64,000 nt of DNA. Origin: Candidatus Rokuibacteriota bacterium (GTDB lineage: Bacteria; Methylomirabilota; Methylomirabilia; Rokubacteriales; CSP1-6). A program made the position numbers and the translations under genes. The stretch covers positions 1-64,000 of the forward strand of contig QHRW01000017.1 of assembly GCA_003220265.1 (NCBI GenBank), written 5' to 3'. Every line of letters begins with the position of its first letter. Within the stretch, counting starts at the first letter, position 1. Positions 25,665 through 38,830 of the stretch are shown here, piece by piece. The notes under the pieces are model-generated. The model had not been told where the DNA came from. It saw only the letters and a list, made by a program, of their open reading frames with translations, and ran no database searches.

Positions 25665-27538
25665 GCCTTCACGTCCGTCAGCCCGAGCTCGGCCAGCTTG
25701 GCCGCCGTGGGCTTGCCCGTCTCGGGATCCCAGCCGGCCATCTCGTAGTACGTGCGCCGCGCGGCGATGAACTTGTCGCGCTCGACGAACGAGCCCTTCA
25801 GCGCGCCGTTGCCGATGCCTTCGTGCAGCCGGTCCGGCAGCACGTCGTCCTCCGGCGTGAAGCCCTCGCGGTTGTTGAAGACGCGCGCCAGCGTGTTGTT
25901 GCGCTCGCCCACCTTCATCGCCTCGTACAGGCTCATGTTCCAGCCGGTGACGCCGTTGATGTAGTCGACCAGCGGCGTCAGCTCCATCACGTTGAGCGGC
26001 GCGCCTACAAAGTCGCACATTCCTACGGAGTTGTAGAACGACCAGACTTTCTGTGTTTCGAAGAAGGCTCGGACTTTCTTCGCATCGAGATCGAGTGGAT
26101 CCAGCGGTTCGATCAGCCCCAGGACTCCCATGGGATGCCCCGTCGGATGAAATCCTGCATACAGCGGATCGTGCGGGGCCTCCATGTGATCGGCGCCCGT
26201 GGGCGACAGCGCGTAGGCCAGCGAGAGGCCCTTCTTGCCGCGCGGGTCGTGCATGGGCAGCTCCTGCCCCTTCACGTGCAGCGCGTACTTCTCGGAGCCC
26301 TTGCCCAGCTTCTCGGCCGCACGCTTGACGCCCTCGGCGAGCAGGTCGCCGATCCCCTCGCGCTTGCCGATCATGTGCACGAGCTGGATCACGGCGTCCG
26401 CGTTGCCCCAGGTGAGGTCGAGGCCGCCGGTCATCTCCTTGGTGATGATGCCGTGCTCCCAGCACTCCATCGCGAACGCCGTGACGGCGCCGGTGGAGAT
26501 GGAGTCGAGCACGTACTGCGCGTGGAGCTGGTTGATCAGCGCCAGGGCGTTGAGGTCGCTCACGCCGCACAGCGAGCCGGACGCGGCGAGCGTCTCGTAC
26601 TCCGGCCCGCCGTACTTCGGCGTCACGCCGAGCTCCTTCACCTCGACCTCGCGCTTGCACGCCACCGCGCACGCAAAGCAGGTGCCGCGATCGGTCAGGA
26701 TGGTGTCGCGCATCTTCTGGCCGCTGATCTCGCGCGCGCCCTCGAAGGAGCCGTCGCGGAAGTTGCGCGTTGGCAGGATGCCGGACACCTCCAGCGCGAG
26801 CACGCCGCTGGACGAGCCCAGCTGGTGGAAGCGGTCCTTGGCGCGATCGTAGTGGCCCTTGAACCAGACGAGCTTGTTCTTGGCCTCGTCCTTGTCGACG
26901 GCGGCCGGCGGCTTGCTGCCGCGCACGACGATCGCCTTGAGGTTCTTGCTGCCCATGACGGCCCCGAGCCCGCTGCGCCCGTGGAAGTGCTTGAGCTGGT
27001 TCACGATGGCGGCGAAGCGCACCAGCTTCTCGCCGGAGACACCGCACTGCATGACGCGGATGCGCTTGTCGCCCAGCTCGGCCTCGAGCCCGTCTTGCAC
27101 GTCGCCGGAGAGCTTGCCCCAGTGCCCGGCGGCGTCGCGGAACTCGACCTTGTCGTCCTTGATCCACACGTAGGTCGGCGTCTCGGCCTTGCCGTGCACG
27201 ACCACGCCGTCCCAGCCGGCCGCGCGCAGCTCGGGTCCCCACCAGCCGCCGGCCTCGGACTCGCCGTAGCCGCCGGTCAGCGGCGATTTCGCCGCCGCCG
27301 TGTAGCGGTTGGTGCCGGAGAGCGACAGGCCGTTGATGACGCTGGTCATGAAGACGAGGACGTTGTCGGGGCCGAGGGGATCGACGCCCGGCTTCAGTTC
27401 GCGCAGCAAGAGCCAGGCGGCCATGGCGCCGCCGCCGAGATGCCGCCGCAGGATGTTCTCGGGAACTTCTTCCACGCGCGTCTGGCGGGCGGTGAGGTCC
27501 ACGTGCAGGAGCTTGGCGGTCAGCGGGCCGGCGGCCAT
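25661..27538 (-). CDS. Aldehyde:ferredoxin oxidoreductase family (tungsten enzyme)
   Basis: A protein of 625 residues. The N-terminal domain ([66 protein letters not shown]) binds the bis-pterin cofactor. The [4Fe-4S] ligands are Cys287, Cys290, Cys294 ([11 protein letters not shown]) and Cys508 (VGMCDF). It oxidises aldehydes to acids with ferredoxin or another low-potential acceptor. AGGAGG precedes ATG 27538. It is followed by a coupled aldo/keto reductase and the PQQ alcohol dehydrogenase, which fits an alcohol-to-acid pathway. Confidence 0.94.
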
Positions 27539-27597
27539 GAGGCGATCCTCCTTGAGGGGCCTCATCCTATCAGGCTTCAAGGAGCCTGAGCAGCGCT

Positions 27598-29745
27598 TCA
27601 GTGCCGGGCGGTCACCTGCTTGATCGCGCTGGCGAGGGACTCCATCGTGACCGGCTTGCTGATCACGGCATCCACGGCGGGCGGCTGCTCGCCCTTGGCG
27701 TCCATGAGGTCGCCGAAGCCCGTCAGCATGATGATCGGCTTCTTCGGGGCGATCTGCCTGATGGTCGTCGCGAGCTGGTCGCCGCCCATCTCGGGCATCG
27801 CGCGGTCGGTGATCACGAGGTCGAAGCGGCCGGACATGAACGTGTCGAGCCCCTCGAGGCCGTTGGCCGCGCTCTGCACCGTGTGCCCCTGCCGGCTGAG
27901 CTGCTCGGTGACGACCACGCGCACGAGCGGATCGTCCTCGACCCACAAGATGCGCAGCCGCCGCGAGCGCTCGACCGGGTCGGCCGCCGGCGTGGCCGGC
28001 GCCTCGCGGTAGATCGGCAGCCGGATACTGAAGGTCGTGCCCTGACCCGGCTCGCTCTCGACAGTGACCGTGCCGCCGTGCCGCTGCACCGTCGTGTTGA
28101 CGAGCGCCAGGCCGAGGCCGGTGCCCTGCTGATCCTTCGTGGAGAAGAACGGCTCGAGGCACCGCCGGCGGACCTCCTCCGACATGCCGACGCCCGTGTC
28201 GCTGATGGTCAACAGCACCTCGTCGCCGTCCTGGCGGACGCGCATGGCGATGGTCCCGCCCTGCGGCATGGCGTCCACGGCGTTGAAGATCAGGTTCGTC
28301 AGCATCTCGCGGATGCCGGCGGCGTCGCCCAGGATGACGGGCACGTCCACCGCGTCCGTGATGACGACCCGGATGCTCACGCCGCGGCCGAGCGCCTCGC
28401 TCTTCCAGCGCGGCTGCGTGAGCGCGGCGGCCTCCTCGAGGCAGCGGCGCAGATCCACGGCGATGTCGGGCGAGCTCTCGCCGCGCTCGCGGTAGAGCTC
28501 GCGCAGGCGCCGGATGACCGACGCGGCGTCGAGGGCGGCCGTGTTGATGAGCTGGGCGTACCGCTGCGTGGTGGCGGGGGGCACATCGGGGCGCTGGACG
28601 AGCAGCTCGGCGAAGCCCAGGATCGGCGACAGCGTGTTGTTGAAGTCGTGCGCGATCCCGCTGGCCATCTCGCCCATCGCGCGCAACCGCTCCTGCTGGA
28701 GCACCTGGCGCTGGGTGGCCTTGAGCTGGGCCAGGGTCACCTCGAGCTCGCGGTGGCTGCGCTGCAGCTCGGCCTCCGCGCGGTGGCGCTCGGTGACGTC
28801 GTTGAAGCTCACGACGACGCCGGTGAGCTGCCCGCGCTCCACCATCGGCGTCGCCACGTAGTCCACCGGCAGGTAGCTGCCGTCCAGGCGGCTGAAGATC
28901 TGGTCGGTGCCGTGACGCGCGCGCCTGTCTTGAAGGGGCGCGAACAGCGGCGCGCGGTCGTCGGGCGTCGGCGTGCCGTCGGAATTCAGGCAGCGCACGA
29001 TCGCCGTCACCGGCTTGCCGGCGACCTCGCGGGCAACCACGCCGAGCAGGCCGGCCGCCGCCGGATTCATGAACGTGACGCGCCGCTGGGTGTCGATGCC
29101 GAAGATCCCCTCGCCGGTCGCTTCCAGGATGAGCGCGGTCTGCGCGAACGCGCGCTCGTTGAACCGCCAGGCGACCACGCTGCCCACGCAGGACCAGAGG
29201 ACGAACGCCGCGTGGATGCCGGCCCACCTCCACGGCGCGTTGAACGCGGCCGGGTGGTTGTAGACGCCCTCGGGCCACAGCACGCCGACGAGGCCGTGAT
29301 GCACCGTCACGAACGCCACGGCCAGCAGATACGGGATCCAGTCCTGGCAGAGCGCCAGGAAGACGAGCATGACGAAGAAGTGAAAGTGCATCTCGATGTA
29401 GCCGCCCGAGAGATGCACGAGGATGGCCGAGGAGCTCATCAGCCCGAAGCCGACGGCCGTGGTGCGCACGGTGCGGCCGGCGCGCTGCCAGCCCGCGAGC
29501 AGCGCGAAGAGCGCCACGATGCCGCCCTCGGCGATCGTGTGCAGGGCCGTCGTGTCGTCGAGGAGCGCGCCGAGCGAGAGGTCCCACCGGCGTCCGAGGA
29601 GGGGGCCGACCAGCGCGATCATCGCCGCGTGGGCCCACGTGAGCGCCACGAGGAGGCGGAAGCGCGAGCCCCAGACTTCCTCGGGCAGCGCACCACCGGA
29701 CGGGACAAGGTCCCACAGACGTTTACCGAGCGAGGGAAGGCTCAT
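27598..29745 (-). CDS. Membrane-bound hybrid histidine kinase (PAS, REC)
   Basis: A protein of 715 residues. Residues about 25-200 hold five to six membrane helices (LLVALTWAHAAMIALVGPLL, HFHFFVMLVFLALCQDW); about 205-325 a PAS domain (LEATGEGIFGIDTQRRVTF); then HisKA with His366 (GIAHDFNNTLSP), HATPase_c (MLTNLIFNAVDAMP, DTGVGMSEEV, GTGLGLALV) and a C-terminal receiver with Asp647 (VITDRAMPEMGG). No output regulator is adjacent. It lies 59 bp upstream of the aldehyde oxidoreductase on the same strand and may be cotranscribed with it. Confidence 0.93.
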   Translation of the reverse strand: MSLPSLGKRLWDLVPSGGALPEEVWGSRFRLLVALTWAHAAMIALVGPLLGRRWDLSLGALLDDTTALHTIAEGGIVALFALLAGWQRAGRTVRTTAVGFGLMSSSAILVHLSGGYIEMHFHFFVMLVFLALCQDWIPYLLAVAFVTVHHGLVGVLWPEGVYNHPAAFNAPWRWAGIHAAFVLWSCVGSVVAWRFNERAFAQTALILEATGEGIFGIDTQRRVTFMNPAAAGLLGVVAREVAGKPVTAIVRCLNSDGTPTPDDRAPLFAPLQDRRARHGTDQIFSRLDGSYLPVDYVATPMVERGQLTGVVVSFNDVTERHRAEAELQRSHRELEVTLAQLKATQRQVLQQERLRAMGEMASGIAHDFNNTLSPILGFAELLVQRPDVPPATTQRYAQLINTAALDAASVIRRLRELYRERGESSPDIAVDLRRCLEEAAALTQPRWKSEALGRGVSIRVVITDAVDVPVILGDAAGIREMLTNLIFNAVDAMPQGGTIAMRVRQDGDEVLLTISDTGVGMSEEVRRRCLEPFFSTKDQQGTGLGLALVNTTVQRHGGTVTVESEPGQGTTFSIRLPIYREAPATPAADPVERSRRLRILWVEDDPLVRVVVTEQLSRQGHTVQSAANGLEGLDTFMSGRFDLVITDRAMPEMGGDQLATTIRQIAPKKPIIMLTGFGDLMDAKGEQPPAVDAVISKPVTMESLASAIKQVTARH

Positions 29746-29875
29746 CGGCGCGCCGCTTCTATGCGAAGACAGTGCCGCGGTGCGCGAGGCTGGATTCCAG
29801 CTACTTGCGCCTCACTCCACGCTCGAATTCACGCCGACTGGATGATTTCTGCCCGCTCCGATCGGACAAAAGCGA
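29746..29875 (-). other. Short gap upstream of the histidine kinase
   Basis: No gene. It holds a perfect inverted repeat GCTGGA-T-TCCAGC at 29789-29801, 44 bases upstream of the kinase start. This could be an operator or part of a leuA 3' structure. No convincing promoter boxes are visible. Confidence 0.3.
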
Positions 29876-31639
<1,764 letters not shown>

Positions 31640-31640
<1 letters not shown>

Positions 31641-31714
31641 TAGGTCAGGGACAGGGTCGCGAGCCGGTGGTCCGCGCTCGTCGTCCTCACAGTCGCTTGG
31701 ATCACGGCGTTCAT
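31640..31714 (-). CDS. Putative leucine leader peptide
   Basis: An open frame of 24 codons starting MNAVIQATV and ending RLATLSLT followed by TAG. Three of the last seven codons encode leucine (CTC, CTG, CTG). It starts 10 bases after a -10 box, has GGAG just upstream, and ends exactly at a hairpin followed by a terminator. The gene it precedes makes leucine. The arrangement is that of a ribosome-stalling leader peptide, although the three Leu codons are not adjacent. Confidence 0.6.
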
Positions 31715-31724
31715 GTGCTCCGGC

Positions 31725-31753
31725 ATTGTCTCCGGGGCCGCGTCCGATGTCAA
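31725..31753 (-). promoter_or_regulatory. leuA promoter
   Basis: Minus-strand TTGACA (31753-31748), 17-bp spacer, GACAAT (31730-31725). The -35 box contains the TGA stop of the upstream amidohydrolase, so leuA has its own promoter inside the end of the previous gene. Confidence 0.7.
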
Positions 31754-32661
31754 ATGCCGGTCATCCGGTAGGTCCGCACCGCGTTGTCGTGGAAGAGCGC
31801 CCGCTGCTGGTCCGCCGGTCGGTCGGCGACGAACGCCTTGAAGGCGTCGAAGAGGGCGCGATAGCCGATGCAGAGGCCGTCCACCGGGAAATTGCTCGCG
31901 AACATGCAGCGAGCGACGCCGAAGATCGCGATGGCGTCACGCACCACGTGCCGGTTGCGCTCGTGGGGCCACGACTTGTCGGCCTGGCCGAGCCCGGAGA
32001 TCTTGAGCGCCACGTTGGGCTGCGCGGCGGCCGTCTCCAGCACGCGGCGCCACGCGGCGAGGGCGAGGGCGTTGCGGTCTGCGGGCAACGCGGTGTGATT
32101 GATCACGATGGGGATGCGGGGGAAGTCGCGCGCGAGGTCGGCGGCGGCGTCGAGGTGCCACCACGGCGTCTGCACGTCGAAGTGCAGGCGGTGGCGCTCG
32201 AGCAGCGCGTAGCCGCGGCGCCACGCAGGGTCGTCCATCGAGCCCGGCGCGCCCCGTCGCGCCGCGTCCGGCCGCGCGGCGGCGGCGGGCTTCTGGCGGA
32301 TGCCGCGCACGAAGTCGAACGCCGCGTGGCCTGCCAGAACTTCGCCCACGTCGGGCGCCTCGAAGCGCGCATGCCCGACGGCCACCGTCGGCAAGCCGTG
32401 CTCCTTGCGCAGGCCGGCCAGCCAGCGGGTCTCGCCGACCTCGTCGGCGATCTCGCGCTCGGCCTCCATGTGCACGGTGGCCACCACGCGATGGCCGGCG
32501 GCATCACGCCGGAAGTCGTCGGGCAGGTAGCGCCGGGGCAGCGCCGCATAGTCGCCGTAGCGAAACACCGGGAGCGGATCGGTGGAGAGCCACGGATAGC
32601 GGCCGGCGCCCGCGTCCCAGAAGTGCTGGTGCGCGTCGACGATCGGCAGGTCGTCGGTCAC
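31750..32661 (-). CDS. Amidohydrolase family 2 (lactonase-like)
   Basis: A protein of 303 residues of the PF04909 metal-dependent family (2-pyrone-4,6-dicarboxylate lactonase / L-fuconolactonase type). It has the HxH motif IVDAHQHFWDAG, then VHMEAEREIADEVGET, a His in VINHTALPADR and the metal Asp region FASNFPVDGLCIGY. It hydrolyses a lactone or decarboxylates an aromatic-derived acid; the substrate is unknown. The GTG start overlaps the TGA of the lipoprotein gene (GTGA). Confidence 0.88.
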   Translation of the reverse strand: MTDDLPIVDAHQHFWDAGAGRYPWLSTDPLPVFRYGDYAALPRRYLPDDFRRDAAGHRVVATVHMEAEREIADEVGETRWLAGLRKEHGLPTVAVGHARFEAPDVGEVLAGHAAFDFVRGIRQKPAAAARPDAARRGAPGSMDDPAWRRGYALLERHRLHFDVQTPWWHLDAAADLARDFPRIPIVINHTALPADRNALALAAWRRVLETAAAQPNVALKISGLGQADKSWPHERNRHVVRDAIAIFGVARCMFASNFPVDGLCIGYRALFDAFKAFVADRPADQQRALFHDNAVRTYRMTGI

Positions 32662-33086
32662 TTGGCCTGCTTCATCTCGGTGAACAGGCGCAGGGCGTCG
32701 GCCTCGGAGATGCGGCGCAGGAAGATCGGGTGCGAGCCGACCGGCGCGAGCCACGCGCGCCTGGGATGATAGCCGGCGGCCACGTAGTAGACGCCGCCGT
32801 CGGTGGCGTCCAGCAGCACGCGCTGGCCGTCCATCACGAGCTCGTGGGCGCCCGGCTTGATCACGATGCGCTGCCACGTCTCGCGCCAGAGCCGCACGAG
32901 CGGGAAGCCGTCGATGGTCACGTAGCGTCGGAATGGAATGACCGTCCCGCGGCTGACGTTGAAGACGTAGACGTCGGCGCGCGGGACGGTCGCGTCCTCG
33001 GCGAGCACGGGCGTGCCGGGTCGCGGGGTGGCGCAGGCCACGAGCGCCAGCAACAGGACAGCCAGGAGCGGATACGCGAAGCGCAT
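32658..33086 (-). CDS. Small lipoprotein, DUF2846-like
   Basis: A protein of 142 residues with a lipoprotein signal (YPLLAVLLLALVACATP, lipidated Cys). The mature part contains DVYVFNVSRGTVIPFRRYVT, KPGAHELVMDG and GGVYYVAAGYH, like DUF2846 lipoproteins of unknown function. ATG 33086 is used; a GTG twelve bases upstream is possible. It is coupled to the amidohydrolase by a GTGA overlap. Confidence 0.72.
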   Translation of the reverse strand: MRFAYPLLAVLLLALVACATPRPGTPVLAEDATVPRADVYVFNVSRGTVIPFRRYVTIDGFPLVRLWRETWQRIVIKPGAHELVMDGQRVLLDATDGGVYYVAAGYHPRRAWLAPVGSHPIFLRRISEADALRLFTEMKQAK

Positions 33087-33101
33087 CGATGACTGCACGG
33101 C

Positions 33102-33293
33102 TTACGGCTTAATCTGGCGTGCGAAAGCTGTGACGACCAGCGGCCAAGTATCTCCTCCGAGTGCGACTGCAGCAAAGCCCCCGATAATCGAGTCGGCAAG
33201 AGAGATGATGAAATATGGACGGTCGCGCCGATCATGCCCCCAAATGAACTTACCTCGAGGATCTGAAGGCGACAACCACTCGGGGGTGGGCAC
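33102..33293 (-). CDS. Doubtful small ORF
   Basis: A 63-codon frame from GTG 33293 with no recognised domain; it starts MPTPEWLSPSD and has one hydrophobic stretch (YFIISLADSIIGGFAAVALG). It lies in a patch with visibly lower GC than its surroundings. No good ribosome site. It may be a fragment or not a gene. Confidence 0.25.
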   Translation of the reverse strand: MPTPEWLSPSDPRGKFIWGHDRRDRPYFIISLADSIIGGFAAVALGGDTWPLVVTAFARQIKP

Positions 33294-33320
33294 GCGCCAG
33301 TTACGTGGAGAGCTACGAGA

Positions 33321-33554
33321 TCACCGATTCCAAGATGCCTCCCTTGCAACTTCTGCCACGCTGCCGCGCGCCGTTGACTCGTCGAGGTTCAGAGCCCTCA
33401 GAAATGCGACGAGCTCGTCATCGCCGTGGACCACCCGGGTCGGTAGGGCGCCGCCGCCCTTGTCGTATGGCGCATAAGAAACGGCATAGCGTGCGATCCC
33501 AGTTGCAGGGTCGGCGCCGAGTCGCAAGAGATGCAGAGAGCCCGTGCGGTCCAT
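33321..33554 (-). CDS. Hypothetical small protein
   Basis: A protein of 77 residues, not recognised. It reads like a folded cytoplasmic protein: strands (IARYAVSYAPYD, LPTRVVHGDDE), then a helix (ELVAFLRALNLDE). ATG 33554 has GGGAG about eight bases upstream, and the gene is on the same strand as its neighbours, 33 bp after the dehydrogenase-side boundary at 33588. Confidence 0.5.
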   Translation of the reverse strand: MDRTGSLHLLRLGADPATGIARYAVSYAPYDKGGGALPTRVVHGDDELVAFLRALNLDESTARGSVAEVAREASWNR

Positions 33555-33587
33555 GAGCGTTCTCCCGTTGCAGAGAGGCTACGGCGG

Positions 33588-34496
33588 TTACTTCTGCGTG
33601 ACCTTCCGGCCGATCTTCTTTTCGATGACGTGGGTGACGGCGGAGAAGTCTTCTTTGCCCCAGCCCTGGGCGATCGCCTCCTCGAAGGTGCGCGTGGTTT
33701 CCTCCAGGATCGGCGTGGGCACCTTGGCGGCGCGGGCCAGGTCGAGCGCGAGGCGCGCGTCCTTCAGCATCAGCTCGGCCATGAACGTGGGCGAGAAGTC
33801 CCCGTCCAGCATGCGCTTGACGCGGCGATCGAAGTACGTGCCGAATGCCATGCCGCCGCCGTTCTTGACGACGTCGTAGAACACGTACGGGTCCACACCC
33901 GACTGCACGCACGTGCCGACTGTCTCCGCCACGGCGGCCGCGGTGACCGCCACCAGGCCGTTGTGCAGGAGCTTGACGCGATTGCCGCTGGCCGACGAAC
34001 CGACGTACATGTGGAGCCGGCCCATCACGTCGAGATAGGGCTTGATCGTCTCCATCTTCGTGCGGTCGCCGCCGACGATGAAGAAGATCTCACCCGACAG
34101 CGCCTGCGGCTGCGAGCCGAGCATCGGCGTGTCCATGTGCACGATGGAGCGGCGCGCGAGGCCCGCGGCAACCTCCAGCGTGGCCTCCGGGCTCACGGTG
34201 GAGCAATCGCACGTGACGAGGCCGGCGGCGCCGCCGGCCGCCACGCCGTCGGGACCGAGATAGGCCGCGCGCACGACGTCGTCGTTGGGCAGGCACGTGA
34301 AGAGGACGGCGACCTGACGCGCGACCTCGGCCGGCGAGCGGGCCACCGTCACGCTCGCGTGCTTCGCCGCCGTCGCCGTCGCCGCCGCGCTCGTGTCGAA
34401 CACGACGAGCGGCACGCCCGCCTTGGCGAGGTTGGCCGCCATCGGCCCGCCCATCGTGCCCAGGCCGATGAAGCCCACGCGTTCCTTCGTGGCCAT
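33588..34496 (-). CDS. 3-hydroxyisobutyrate-dehydrogenase-like NAD(P)-dependent enzyme
   Basis: A protein of 302 residues of the beta-hydroxyacid dehydrogenase family. The N-terminal Rossmann fold starts GFIGLGTMGGPMAANLAK; LVTCDCSTVSPE covers the substrate loop; the catalytic Lys is in GNRVKLLHNGL; the C-terminal helical domain has LMLKDARLALDLAR. It oxidises a small 3-hydroxyacid or reduces the semialdehyde. ATG 34496 overlaps the amidase stop (ATGA). Confidence 0.92.
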   Translation of the reverse strand: MATKERVGFIGLGTMGGPMAANLAKAGVPLVVFDTSAAATATAAKHASVTVARSPAEVARQVAVLFTCLPNDDVVRAAYLGPDGVAAGGAAGLVTCDCSTVSPEATLEVAAGLARRSIVHMDTPMLGSQPQALSGEIFFIVGGDRTKMETIKPYLDVMGRLHMYVGSSASGNRVKLLHNGLVAVTAAAVAETVGTCVQSGVDPYVFYDVVKNGGGMAFGTYFDRRVKRMLDGDFSPTFMAELMLKDARLALDLARAAKVPTPILEETTRTFEEAIAQGWGKEDFSAVTHVIEKKIGRKVTQK

Positions 34497-35904
34497 CAGG
34501 AAACCGGCGGGCGGCGCGCGGCCCAGGGGCGCGCCTGCTCGAACGCCGCGGCCGCCTGGAGCACCGTGGTCTCCGCGAAGCGGCGGCCGACGATCTGCAG
34601 GCCGACCGGCAAGCCGTCGGGCGTCAGTCCGGCCGGCACCGTGGCCGCCGGCTGGCCCGTGAAGTTGAACGGGTAGGAGAACGACGCCCAGGGGAACCAA
34701 TCCCAGCGATGCTGGGGCCAGCCGTCGGGATTGAGCTTGCCGACGCCGAACGGCGCCACCGAGACCGTCGGCGTGAGCAGCAGATCGTAGCGCTCGAAGA
34801 GCGGGCGCACGCTGTCCCAGAAGTTGATCCGGCCCGCGCGCATCGCGACATATTCCGCGGCGCTCCAGCGCCTCGCCTCGTCCATGCACGCGACGAGGCC
34901 CGGGTCCATCCGGTCGCGCCACTGCTCGAGGAACTGGCCGTAGTTGCCCAGGTAGTGCGCGCCCCACATGAGCCGGATCATGTCGTGGGTATCGGCGAAG
35001 CCCGGCTTCACTTCTTCGACCGTCGCGCCGGCCGACTCGAGCGCGCGCGCCGCCGAGGCGACCAGCTCGGCCACCTCGGGATCCACGCGCAGGCCGTCGA
35101 GGTTCGGGCTGAACGCCAGCCGCAGCCCCTTCACGCCGCGCGTGAGCGAGGCGGCATAGTCGGCGGGCGGGCTCTCGAGCGAGGTCGCGTCCCACGGATC
35201 GGGCCCCGCCATCGCCTGGAGCATCAACGCGGCGTCGCCCACGGTGCGCGTCATCGGGCCGGCGTGCGTGGCGGAGTCGTTGTTGGACACGGGCCACAGC
35301 GGCACGCGGCCGTACGTGGCCTTGACGCCCACGATGCCGCAGAACGCCGACGGGATCCGGATGGAGCCGGCGCCGTCGGAGCCCTGGTGCAGCGGGCCGA
35401 GGCCTGCCGCGGCGGCGGCGCCGGCGCCCGCGCTGGAGCCCCCCGTCGTCACGTCGGGATTCCACGGGTTGCGCGTGATGCCGGTGAGCGGGCTGTCGCC
35501 CAGCGCCTTCCAGCCGAACTCGGGCGACGTCGTCTTGCCGAGGAAGATCCCGCCCGCCTCGCGCAGCCGCCGCACGTAGGGCGCGTCCACGTCGGGCACG
35601 CGCTCGGCGAAGATGTGCGAGCCGAACATCGTCTTCACGTCCTTGGTGAGCGCCAGGTCCTTCACCGAGAACGGCAGGCCGTGCAGCGGGCCGAGCGCTG
35701 CGCCCGAGGTGACGGCCTGCTCGGCCTGGCGCGCGGCGGCGAGCGCGGCGTCGGGCGTGAGCGTGCAGAACGCGTTGAGCCGCGGATTCAGGCGCTCGAT
35801 GCGCTCGAGCACGCCGCGCGTGAGCTCGACGGGCGAGAGCTTCTTCGCCCGGATGAGCCCGGCCAGCTCGGTGGCCGGCGTGAACGCCAGCTCGTCGGCG
35901 GCGC

Positions 35905-35908
<4 letters not shown>
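34496..35908 (-). CDS. Amidase (amidase-signature family)
   Basis: A protein of 470 residues. The Ser-cisSer-Lys triad is visible: Lys in LPFSVKDLAL, cis-Ser in TTGGSSAGAG and nucleophile Ser in GSDGAGSIRIPSAFCG. The C-terminal part (FTGQPAATVPAGLTPDGLPV) is typical. It hydrolyses an amide, possibly aryl or aliphatic. The GTG start overlaps the TGA of the FadJ-like gene (GTGA), so three successive genes are coupled. Confidence 0.92.
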
Positions 35909-37944
<2,036 letters not shown>

Positions 37945-37993
37945 GGCTGGACCTCCCTGACGACGCCGGGGATGGTACCACGGGCCTCGGGGG

Positions 37994-38000
37994 CTACAAT
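37994..38000. promoter_or_regulatory. -10 of the HAD gene overlapping a minus-strand -35
   Basis: Plus-strand TACAAT (37995-38000) ends 9 bases before ATG 38010, which has no Shine-Dalgarno sequence. The same bases read TTGTAG on the minus strand, 16 bp from a TACCAT (37977-37972) that could serve the FadJ-like gene. Confidence 0.45.
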
Positions 38001-38009
38001 CGGCGTCCG

Positions 38010-38645
38010 ATGACCATCGAGGGTGTGCTGTTCGACATGGGCGGTGTGGTGATGGAGTCGCCGCTGCACGCCATCGCGCGCTACGAGCGCGCGCGCGGAT
38101 TGCCCGCGAACGCGATCAACCGCGCGGTCGCCGCCGCCGGCGAGCACGGAGCCTGGGCGCGGCTGGAACGCGGCGAGCTCACGGCCGACACGTTCTGCGA
38201 CCCGTTCGAGGCCGACTGCCGCGCCCACGGCGTCGAGGTGAGCGGCGCCGCTATCATGCTGGCCATCGCCGAGGCCGGCGTCGCCCGCCCCATCATGCTG
38301 GAAGCCATCCGACGCCTGCGCGCGCGCCGCTTCCGCGTCGGCGCCCTCACCAACAACTGGCGCCGCGAAGGACCGCAGGACGACGTGATTCCCCACGCGC
38401 TGAAGGGCCACTTCGACGTTTTCATCGAATCTCGCGTGGTGGGGTTGCGCAAGCCCGACCCGAAGATCTATGTGCTGGCCTGTCGCGAGCTGGGCGTGCC
38501 CCCGGAGCGCACGGCGTTCCTCGACGACATCGGCGGCAACCTGAAGCCCGCGCGCGCCCTCGGCATGACCACGATCAAGGTCGACGACCCCCACCAAGCG
38601 CTGGCGGAACTCAGCACATTGCTAGGTCTCGACCTCTTGAACTGA
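38010..38645 (+). CDS. HAD-superfamily phosphatase
   Basis: A protein of 211 residues of HAD subfamily IA. Motif I is FDMGGVVMES (the second Asp of DxD is replaced by Gly, as in the epoxide-hydrolase N-domain/ACAD10-type branch), motif II GALTNNW, motif III Lys in GLRKPDPKIY and motif IV FLDDIGGNLKPA. Dephosphorylation of a small metabolite, or a haloacid-type reaction, is possible. Confidence 0.87.
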   Translation: MTIEGVLFDMGGVVMESPLHAIARYERARGLPANAINRAVAAAGEHGAWARLERGELTADTFCDPFEADCRAHGVEVSGAAIMLAIAEAGVARPIMLEAIRRLRARRFRVGALTNNWRREGPQDDVIPHALKGHFDVFIESRVVGLRKPDPKIYVLACRELGVPPERTAFLDDIGGNLKPARALGMTTIKVDDPHQALAELSTLLGLDLLN

Positions 38646-38830
38646 CATTCGGACGTCGGTGAACCGCGAGCGAATCAGCGAGCGCGTTCGAATGTTCGTA
38701 CCACGACGCGAATAACCGCGTTCGAGCGCCGGCTTCGCCGGCGCAATCCTAGTTCTGGGGGGAGGCAGGGAGGAGCCGCGTCGACGACGCGGCGACGACC
38801 GCCGGAAGGGGGGCATAGCCCCCCTCCGGG
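38646..38830. terminator. Hairpin cluster between convergent HAD and rpsU genes
   Basis: There is no gene in these 185 bp, but three strong inverted repeats: GCGCCGGC/GCCGGCGC with a TTC loop (38726-38744), CCGCGTCG/CGACGCGG (38776-38792), and CCGGA(A)GGGGGGC/GCCCCCCTCCGG with an ATA loop (38802-38829) touching the rpsU stop. None has a T-run. They probably end or protect both converging mRNAs. Confidence 0.5.

Noticed and set aside
27539-29716. A long minus-strand extension of the aldehyde oxidoreductase frame
   Set aside because: This region is the histidine kinase in another frame of the same strand, with HisKA, HATPase and receiver motifs. The extension is Arg/Pro/Ala-rich noise.
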